DNA of 64,000 nt from positions 2,046,001 to 2,110,000 of the forward strand of contig CM048847.1 of the NCBI GenBank assembly GCA_026545225.1. Direction: 5' to 3'. Below, one piece after another: positions 1 through 8,307 of this stretch. The stretch's first letter is position 1. Each line of letters begins with the position of its first letter. The notes beneath the pieces are model-generated. The model saw only the letters and a list, made by a program, of their open reading frames with translations, was not told where the DNA came from and ran no database searches. The stretch comes from Cornus controversa (taxonomy: Eukaryota; Streptophyta; Magnoliopsida; Cornales; Cornaceae). The translations under genes and the position numbers were made by a program.

Positions 1-301
1 CAAACGAAACAAGTTCGAAACCGTTCTTGTCATTCTCTATTCTTCTGGACATCCTGATGGTCAATTCTAGCACAAAGCGCCATACGGTTGTTGTCATGCC
101 TGATTATTGCAAGCAATTGTTCTTTCGAGTCAGAACAACTCAAATAAACACGGATGAAGATCGGATTGACATGCTCGTCGTTTCTTTGGGACGCTTTGAT
201 GGTTTCATTTAGAAAAAAGCAGCGTACGATTAGTATTATGGCACGACTTCTCTTGGAATGCGGTTTTCGAATCAAAACAACTCAAATGAAACAAGTTTAA
301 A
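1..301. repeat. Partial monomer at left edge (beta3 type)
   Basis: This is the last 301 bp of a monomer cut by the window edge. It carries the beta3 mark aaataaacacgg (other types read aaacaaacacgg) and runs directly into the anchor at 302. It shows that the 2,943-bp order of domain A (beta3 before alpha) already holds at the edge, so the array continues to the left. Confidence 0.93.
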
Positions 302-343
302 ATGGTTGGTAGCTTGCTAATTGTTTCCTTTAGATGTCCAAAC

Positions 344-424
344 GGTCGTACTTGGAACAAAGCACCAAACGGTTGTGATGAAGATCGGATTGACATGTTC
401 GTCACTTCTTTTGGATGCTTTGAT
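344..424. repeat. Sub-unit U1: short B-class unit, 81 bp
   Basis: It starts at ggtcg and opens like the full B unit U5 (ttggaacaaagcacc, then cggttgtgat). It then jumps straight to atgaagatcggattgacatg, a sequence U5 reaches only after about 61 further bases. It ends in tttgat ahead of the next ggt. It therefore looks like a B unit that lost its middle. The shared 20-base motif lies at 378-397 here and at 889-908 in U5. Confidence 0.85.
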
Positions 425-566
425 GGTCTAATTTGGAAAAAAGAAACTTACGATTCTGATTATGGCACGACTTCTCAAGGAATGGGTTTTTGAATCAGAA
501 CAACTCAAACTAAACTTGTTTAAAATCCTCGATAGCTTGGGAATTGTTTCTTTTACTTTTCCAGAT
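425..566. repeat. Sub-unit U2: full A-class unit, 142 bp
   Basis: It starts at ggtctaatttgg and shares with U4 and U6 the ordered blocks aaaaaag, acgatt, tatggcacgactt, ttttgaatcagaacaactc, aaacttgtttaaaat and gatagcttg. It ends in ccagat. With the following U3 it forms one A-B dimer of 229 bp. In the 513-bp gamma monomers this unit is missing together with parts of its two neighbours. Confidence 0.87.
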
Positions 567-653
567 GCTTGAAGTTGGCATAGAGTACCATACGGTTGTG
601 ATCATTCATGAGTGCAGCAAGGAATTACTATTTTTGATTCAGGACGTCCTGAT
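567..653. repeat. Sub-unit U3: short B-class unit, 87 bp
   Basis: It opens as a B unit (ttggcatagagtacc, tacggttgtgat), follows U5 through a diverged stretch (cattcatgagtgcagcaagg beside the catgcctgattattgcaagc of U5), and then lacks the last ~55 bases of U5. The shortening is at the other end from that of U1, so the two short B units arose by separate deletions. The 649-bp delta monomers have lost exactly this length. Confidence 0.83.
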
Positions 654-793
654 GGTTGAATTTGGCATAAAGCAATGTATAATTCTAAGTATGGCACGAT
701 TTCACGTGGATTGGACTTTTCAAATCAGGACAAGTCAAACGAAACAAGTTCGAAACCGTTGTTGTCATTCTCTATTTTTCTGAACATCCAGAT
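654..793. repeat. Sub-unit U4: full A-class unit, 140 bp
   Basis: It starts at ggttgaatttggcataaagc and carries tataattctaagtatggcac, the CACGTG hexamer, tcaaatcaggacaagtc and gaaacaagttcgaaacc. The same order of blocks as in U2 and U6 identifies it as A class. The alpha and beta types are most easily told apart in U3 and U4. Confidence 0.86.
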
Positions 794-935
794 GGTCAAT
801 TCTAGCACAAAGCGCCATACGGTTGTCGTCATGCCTGATTATTGCAAGCAATTGTTCTTTCGACTCAGAACCACTCAAACAAACACGGATGAAGATCGGA
901 TTGACATGCTCGTCGTTTCTTTGGGACGCTTTGAT
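794..935. repeat. Sub-unit U5: full-length B-class unit, 142 bp
   Basis: This is the only B unit that keeps its whole length. It starts at ggtcaattctagcacaaagc and includes catgcctgattattgcaagc, gactcagaaccactcaaac, the repeated atgaagatcggattgacatg and tttctttgggacgctttgat. Its cgactcagaaccactcaaac stretch also aligns with the tcagaacaactcaaac of A units, which shows that A and B come from a common ancestor of about 142 bp. Confidence 0.86.
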
Positions 936-1078
936 GGTTTCATTTAGAAAAAAGCAGCGTACGATTATGATTATGGCACGACTTCTCTTGGAATGCGGTT
1001 TTCGAATCAAAACAACTCAAATGATACAAGTTTAAAATGGTTGGTAGCTTGCTAATTGTTTCCTTTAGATGTCCAAAC
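936..1078. repeat. Sub-unit U6: full A-class unit, 143 bp, holds the monomer anchor
   Basis: It starts at ggtttcatttagaaaaaagc, followed by cgtacgatt, tatggcacgacttctcttgg, gcggttttcgaatcaaaac and the anchor atggttggtagc at 1037. With the U1 that follows it makes a 224-bp A-B dimer. The three dimers (224, 229 and 282 bp) add up to the 735-bp monomer. Confidence 0.86.
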
Positions 1079-3244
1079 GGTCGAACTTGGAACAAAGCAC
1101 CATACGGTTGTGATGAAGATCGGATTGACATGTTCGTCACTTCTTTTGGATGCTTTGATGGTCTAATTTGGAAAAAAGAAACTTACGATTCTGATTATGG
1201 CACGACTTCTCAAGGAATGGGTTTTTGAATCAGAACAACTCAAACTAAACTTGTTTAAAATCATCGATAGCTTGGGAATTGTTTCTTTTACTTGTCCAGA
1301 TGGTTGAAGTTGGCATAGAGCACCATACGGTTGTGATCATTCATGGGTGCAGCATGGAATTACTCTTTTCGATTCAGGACATCCTGACGGTTGAATTTGG
1401 CATAAAGCAACGTATAATTCTAGGTATAGCACGATTTCACGTGGATTGGGACTTTTCGAATCAGGACAAGTCAAACGAAACAAGTTTGAAACCGTTCTTG
1501 TCATTCTCTATTCTTCTGGACATCCTGATGGTCAATTCTTGCACAAAGCGCCATACAGTTGTCGTCATGCCTGATTATTGCAAGCAATTGTTCTTTCGAG
1601 TCAGAACAACTCAAACAAACACGGATGAAGATCGGATTGACATGCTCGTCGTTTCTTTGGGACGCTTTGATGGTTTTATTTAGAAAAAAGCAGCGTACGA
1701 TTATGATTATGGCACGACTTCTCTTGGAATGCGGTTTTCGAATCAAAACAACTCAAATGAAACAAGTTTAAAATGGTTGGTAGCTTGCTAATTGTTTTCT
1801 TTAGATGTCCAAACGGTCGAACTTGGAACAAAGCACCATACGGTTGTGATGAAGATCGGATTGACATGTTCATCACTTCTTTTGGATGCTTTGATGGTCT
1901 AATTTGGAAAAAAGAAACTTACGATTCTGATTATGGCACGACTTCTCAAGGAATGGGTTTTTGAATCAGAACAACTCAAACTAAACTTGTTTAAAATCAT
2001 CGATAGCTTGGGAATTGTTTCTTTTACTTGTCCAGATGGTTGAAGTTGGCATAGAGCACCATACGGTTGTGATCATTCATGGGTGCGGCATGGAATTACT
2101 CTTTTCGATTCAGGACATCCTGACGGTTGAATTTGGCATAAAGCAACGTATAATTCTAGGTATAGCACGATTTCACGTGGATTGGGACTTTTCGAATCAG
2201 GACAAGTCAAACGAAACAAGTTCGAAACCGTTCTTGTCATTCTCTATTCTTCTGGACATCCTGATGGTCAATTCTAGCACAAAGAGCCATACAGTTGTCG
2301 TCATGCCTGATTATTGCAAGCAATTGTTCTTTCGAGTCAGAACAACTCAAACAAACACGGATGAAGATCGGATTGACATGCTCGTCGTTTCTTTGGGACG
2401 CTTTGATGGTTTTATTTAGAAAAAAGCAGTGTACGATTAGTATTATGGCACGACTTCTCTTGGAATGCGGTTTTCGAATCAAAACAACTCAAATGAAACA
2501 AGTTTAAAATGGTTGGTAGCTTGCTAATTGTTTCCTTTAGACGTCCAAACGGTCGAACTTGGAACAAAGCACCATACGGTTGTGATGAAGATCGGATTGA
2601 CATGTTCGTCACTTCTTTTGGATGCTTTGATGGTCTAATTTGGAAAAAAGAAACTTACGATTCTGATTATGGCACGACTTCTCAAGGAATGGGTTTTTGA
2701 ATCAGAATAACTCAAACTAAACTTGTTTAAAATCATCGATAGCTTGGGAATTGTTTCTTTTACTTGTCCAGATGGTTGAAGTTGGCATAGAGCACCTTAC
2801 GGTTGTGATCATTCATGGGTGCAGCATGGAATTACTCTTTTCCATTCAGGACATCCTGACGGTTGAATTTCGCATAAAGCAACGTATAATTCTAGGTATA
2901 GCACGATTTCACGTGGATTGGGACTTTTCGAATCAGGACAAGTCAAACGAAACAAGTTCGAAACCGTTCTTGTCATTCTCTATTCTTCTGGACATCCTGA
3001 TGGTCAATTCTAGCACAAAGCGCCATACGGTTGTTGTCATGCCTGATTATTGCAAGCAATTGTTCTTTCGAGTCAGAACAACTCAAATAAACACGGATGA
3101 AGATCGGATTGACATGCTCGTCGTTTCTTTGGGACGCTTTGATGGTTTCATTTAGAAAAAAGCGGCGTACGATTAGTATTATGGCACGACTTCTCTTGGA
3201 ATGCGGTTTTCGAATCAAAACAACTCAAATGAAACAAGTTTAAA

Positions 3245-6187
3245 ATGGTTGGTAGCTTGCTAATTGTTTCCTTTAGATGTCCAAACGGTCGAACTTGGAA
3301 CAAAGCACCAAACGGTTGTGATGAAGATCGGATTGACATGTTCGTCACTTCTTTTGGATGCTTTGATGGTCTAATTTGGAAAAAAGAAACTTACGATTCT
3401 GATTATGGCACGACTTCTCAAGGAATGGGTTTTTGAATCAGAACAACTCAAACTAAACTTGTTTAAAATCCTCGATAGCTTGGGAATTGTTTCTTTTACT
3501 TTTCCAGATGCTTGAAGTTGGCATAGAGTACCATACGGTTGTGATCATTCATGAGTGCAGCAAGGAATTACTATTTTTGATTCAGGACGTCCTGATGGTT
3601 GAATTTGGCATAAAGCAATGTATAATTCTAAGTATGGCACGATTTCACGTGGATTGGACTTTTCAAATCAGGACAAGTCAAACGAAACAAGTTCAAAACC
3701 GTTGTTGTCATTCTCTATTTTTCTGAACATCCAGATGGTCAATTCTAGCACAAAGCGCCATACGGTTGTCGTCATGCCTGATTATTGCAAGCAATTGTTC
3801 TTTCGACTCAGAACAACTCAAACAAACACGGATGAAGATCGGATTGACATGCTCGTCGTTTCTTTGGTTCGCTTTGATGGTTTCATTTAGAAAAAAGCAG
3901 CGTACGATTATGATTATGGCACGACTTCTCTTGGAATGCGGTTTTCGAATGAAAACAACTCAAATGATACAAGTTTAAAATGGTTGGTAGCTTGCTAATT
4001 GTTTCCTTTAGATGTCCAAACGGTCGAACTTGGAACAAAGCACCATACGGTTGTGATGAAGATCGGATTGACATGTTCGTCACTTCTTTTGGATGCTTTG
4101 ATGGTCTAATTTGGAAAAAAGAAACTTACGATTCTGATTATGGCACGACTTCTCAAGGAATGGGTTTTTGAATCAGAACAACTCAAACTAACCTTGTTTA
4201 AGATCTTCGATAGCTTGGGAATTGTTTCTTTTACTTGTCCAGATGGTTGAAGTTGGCATAGAGCACCATACGGTTGTGATCATTCATGGGTGCAGCATGG
4301 AATTACTCTTTTCGATTCAGGACATCCTGACGGTTGAATTTGGCATAAAGCAACGTATAATTCTAGGTATAGCACGATTTCACGTGGATTGGGACTTTTC
4401 GAATCAGGACAAGTCAAACGAAACAAGTTTGAAACCGTTCTTGTCATTCTCTATTCTTCTGGACATCCTGATGGTCAATTCTTGCACAAAGCGCCATACA
4501 GTTGTCGTCATGCCTGATTATTGCAAGCAATTGTTCTTTCGAGTCAGAACAACTCAAACAAACACGGATGAAGATCAGATTGACATGCTCGTCGTTTCTT
4601 TGGGACGCTTTGATGGTTTTATTTAGAAAAAAGCAGCGTACGATTATGATTATGGCACGACTTCTCTTGGAATGCGGTTTTCGAATCAAAACAACTCAAA
4701 TGAAACAAGTTTAAAATGGTTGGTAGCTTGCTAATTGTTTCCTTTAGATGTCCAAACGGTCGAACTTGGAACAAAGCACCATACGGTTGTGATGAAGATC
4801 GGATTGACATGTTCGTCACTTCTTTTGGATGCTTTGATGGTCTAATTTGGAAAAAGGAAACTTACGATTCTGATTATGGCACGACTTCTCAAGGAATGGG
4901 TTTTTGAATCAGAACAACTCAAACTAAACTTGTTTAAAATCATCGATAGCTTGGGAATTGTTTCTTTTACTTGTCCAGATGGTTGAAGTTGGCATAGAGC
5001 ACCATACGGTTGTGATCATTCATGGGTGCGGCATGGAATTACTCTTTTCGATTCAGGACATCCTGACGGTTGAATTTGGCATAAAGCAACGTATAATTCT
5101 AGGTATAGCACGATTTCACGTGGATTGGGACTTTTCGAATCAGGACAAGTCAAACGAAACAAGTTCGAAACCGTTCTTGTCATTCTCTATTCTTCTGGAC
5201 ATCCTGATGGTCAATTCTAGCACAAAGAGCCATACAGTTGTCGTCATGCCTGATTATTGCAAGCAATTGTTCTTTCGAGTCAGAACAACTCAAACAAACA
5301 CGGATGAAGATCGGATTGACATGCTCGTCGTTTCTTTGGGACGCTTTGATGGTTTTATTTAGAAAAAAGCAGTGTACGATTAGTATTATGGCACGACTTC
5401 TCTTGGAATGCGGTTTTCGAATCAAAACAACTCAAATGAAACAAGTTTAAAATGGTTGGTAGCTTGCTAATTGTTTCCTTTAGACGTCCAAACGGTCGAA
5501 CTTGGAACAAAGCACCATACGGTTGTGATGAAGATCGGATTGACATGTTCGTCACTTCTTTTGGATGCTTTGATGGTCTAATTTGGAAAAAAGAAACTTA
5601 CGATTCTGATTATGGCACGACTTCTCAAGGAATGGGTTTTTGAATCAGAATAACTCAAACTAAACTTGTTTAAAATCATCGATAGCTTGGGAATTGTTTC
5701 TTTTACTTGTCCAGATGGTTGAAGTTGGCATAGAGCACCTTACGGTTGTGATCATTCATGGGTGCAGCATGGAATTACTCTTTTCCATTCAGGACATCCT
5801 GACGGTTGAATTTCGCATAAAGCAACGTATAATTCTAGGTATAGCACGATTTCACGTGGATTGGGACTTTTCGAATCAGGACAAGTCAAACGAAACAAGT
5901 TCGAAACCGTTCTTGTCATTCTCTATTCTTCTGGACATCCTGATGGTCAATTCTAGCACAAAGCGCCATACGGTTGTTATCATGCCTGATTATTGCAAGT
6001 AATTGTTCTTTCGAGTCAGAACAACTCAAATAAACACGGATGAAGATCGGATTGACATGCTCGTCGTTTCTTTGGGACGCTTTGATGGTTTCATTTAGAA
6101 AAAAGCGGCGTACGATTAGTATTATGGCACGACTTCTCTTGGAATGCGGTTTTCGAATCAAAACAACTCAAATGAAACAAGTTTAAA
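3245..6187. repeat. Domain A HOR copy 2, 2,943 bp
   Basis: Monomers start at 3245, 3980, 4716 and 5452 in the order alpha, beta1, beta2, beta3, with the same marks as copy 1. Differences from copy 1 are scattered single bases, for example tttggttcgctttg instead of tttgggacgctttg near 3865 and gttatcatgcc near 5977. The copies are much more alike than neighbouring monomers within one copy, as expected of a true HOR. Confidence 0.93.
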
Positions 6188-8307
6188 ATGGTTGGTAGCT
6201 TGCTAATTGTTTCCTTTAGATGTCCAAACGGTCGAACTTGGAACAAAGCACCAAACGGTTGTGATGAAGATCGGATTGACATGTTCGTCACTTCTTTTGG
6301 ATGCTTTGATGGTCTAATTTGGAAAAAAGAAACTTACGATTCTGATTATGGCACGACTTCTCAAGGAATGGGTTTTTGAATCAGAACAACTCAAACTAAA
6401 CTTGTTTAAAATCCTCGATAGCTTGGGAATTGTTTCTTTTACTTTTCCAGATGCTTGAAGTTGGCATAGAGTACCATACGGTTGTGATCATTCATGAGTG
6501 CAGCAAGGAATTACTATTTTTGATTCAGGACGTCCTGATGGTTGAATTTGGCATAAAGCAATGTATAATTCTAAGTATGGCACGATTTCACGTGGATTGG
6601 ACTTTTCAAATCAGGACAAGTCAAACGAAACAAGTTCGAAACCGTTGTTGTCATTCTCTATTTTTCTGAACATCCAGATGGTCAATTCTAGCACAAAGCG
6701 CCATACGGTTGTCGTCATGCCTGATTATTGCAAGCAATTGTTCTTTCGACTCAGAACAACTCAAACAAACACGGATGAAGATCGGATTGACATGCTCGTC
6801 GTTTCTTTGGTTCGCTTTGATGGTTTCATTTAGAAAAAAGCAGCGTACGATTATGATTATGGCACGACTTCTCTTGGAATGCGGTTTTCGAATCAAAACA
6901 ACTCAAATGATACAAGTTTAAAATGGTTGGTAGCTTGCTAATTGTTTCCTTTAGATGTCCAAACGGTCGAACTTGGAACAAAGCACCATACGGTTGTGAT
7001 GAAGATCGGATTGACATGTTCGTCACTTCTTTTGGATGCTTTGATGGTCTAATTTGGAAAAAAGAAACTTACGATTCTGATTATGGCACGACTTCTCAAG
7101 GAATGGGTTTTTGAATCAGAACAACTCAAACTAAACTTGTTTAAGATCTTCGATAGCTTGGGAATTGTTTCTTTTACTTGTCCAGATGGTTGAAGTTGGC
7201 ATAGAGCACCATACGGTTGTGATCATTCATGGGTGCAGCATGGAATTACTCTTTTCGATTCAGGACATCCTGACGGTTGAATTTGGCATAAAGCAACGTA
7301 TAATTCTAGGTATAGCACGATTTCACGTGGATTGGGACTTTTCGAATCAGGACAAGTCAAACGAAACAAGTTTGAAACCGTTCTTGTCATTCTCTATTCT
7401 TCTGGACATCCTGATGGTCAATTCTTGCACAAAGCGCCATACAGTTGTCGTCATGCCTGATTATTGCAAGCAATTGTTCTTTCGAGTCAGAACAACTCAA
7501 ACAAACACGGATGAAGATCGGATTGACATGCTCGTCGTTTCTTTGGGACGCTTTGATGGTTTTATTTAGAAAAAAGCAGCGTACGATTATGATTATGGCA
7601 CGACTTCTCTTGGAATGCGGTTTTCGAATCAAAACAACTCAAATGAAACAAGTTTAAAATGGTTGGTAGCTTGCTAATTGTTTCCTTTAGATGTCCAAAC
7701 GGTCGAACTTGGAACAAAGCACCATACGGTTGTGATGAAGATCGGATTGACATGTTCGTTACTTCTTTTGGATGCTTTGATGGTCTAATTTGGAAAAAAG
7801 AAACTTACGATTCTGATGATGGCACGACTTCTCAAGGAATGGGTTTTTGAATCAGAACAACTCAAACTAAACTTGTTTAAAATCATCGATAGCTTGGGAA
7901 TTGTTTCTTTTACTTGTCCTGATGGTTGAATTTGGCATAGAGCAACGTATAATTCTAGGTATGGCACGATTTCATGTGGATTGGGACTTTTTGAATCAGG
8001 ACAAGTCAAACGAAACAAGTTCGAAGCCGTTGTTGTAATTCTCTATTCTTCTGGAAATCCAAATGGTCAATTCTAGCACAAAGCGCCATACGATTGTCGT
8101 CATGCTTTATTATTGCAAGCAATTGTTCTTCCGACTCAGAACAACTCAAACAAACACGGATGAAGATCGGATTGACATGCTCGTCGTTTCTTTGGGACGC
8201 TTTGATGGTTTCATTTAGAAAAAAGCAGCGTACGATTAGTATTATGGCACGACTTCTCTTGGAATGGGGTTTTCAAATCAAAACAACTCAAATGAAATAA
8301 GTTAAAA
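6188..8307. repeat. Domain A HOR copy 3, shortened, ends in delta monomer
   Basis: It begins as alpha (6188) and beta1 (6923), but the third place is taken by a 649-bp delta monomer (7659) and the order stops there. Alpha-beta1-delta is the start of the domain D repeat, so this is a junction between two HOR families. The same succession is found at 42627-44746. Confidence 0.9.
7659..8307. repeat. Delta monomer 1 (649 bp), isolated in the left half
   Basis: It is shorter by 87 bp, the length of one short B unit. Around 7912-7950 the front of U3 is fused to U4: tcctgatggttgaatttgg matches U4, catagagc matches U3, and aacgtataattc matches U4. Later marks are tttcatgtgg, gaagccgttgttgtaatt, ctggaaatccaaatgg and catgctttattattgc. 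All other delta copies lie beyond 44 kb. It closes with ggaatggggttttcaaatc and gaaataag, leading to the variant anchor atggtcggtagc at 8308. Confidence 0.92.

Larger units (their letters stand above)
302..1036. repeat. Prototype 735-bp monomer, alpha type
   Basis: First complete monomer, used here as reference. Alpha monomers are recognised by cttttccagatgcttg, catgagtgcagcaagg and ggattggacttttc. Beta monomers read cttgtccagatggttg, catgggtgc and ggattgggacttttc, and the extra g in the last motif accounts for 736 instead of 735 bp. The monomer holds six sub-units of one ancestral ~142-bp sequence, listed separately. It has a regularly spaced A-tract (tttagaaaaaag and ttggaaaaaag) and one CACGTG hexamer at 703-708. 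Confidence 0.95.
302..3244. repeat. Domain A HOR copy 1, 2,943 bp (alpha, beta1, beta2, beta3)
   Basis: Four monomers of 735, 736, 736 and 736 bp start at 302, 1037, 1773 and 2509. Beta1 carries ttcttgcacaaag. Beta2 carries gtgcggcatgg and aaagagccat, and its successor anchor is followed by tagacgtcc. Beta3 carries caccttacgg, ttttccattc, atttcgcataaag and aaataaacacgg. The next copy starts again with an alpha monomer bearing caccaaacgg. Confidence 0.93.

Noticed and set aside
302-493. 63-codon open frame starting at the anchor of almost every full-length monomer
   Set aside because: It is constant because U6, U1 and U2 are constant at DNA level. Gamma monomers break it without visible compensation, and it has no known domain or upstream signal.
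302-1036. 735 bp being exactly 5 x 147 bp as evidence for nucleosome phasing
   Set aside because: It is numerical coincidence unless supported by nucleosome maps; beta (736), gamma (513) and delta (649) monomers do not keep the multiple.
1279-1683. Recurrent 134-codon open frame, repeated in most beta and gamma monomers, as a gene family
   Set aside because: Identical-looking frames also recur on the opposite strand (81, 66 and 77 codons) and in other frames at the same period. They span sub-unit boundaries, have no recognisable domain, and are cut in many copies by single base changes. They follow from homogenised repeats, not from coding selection.
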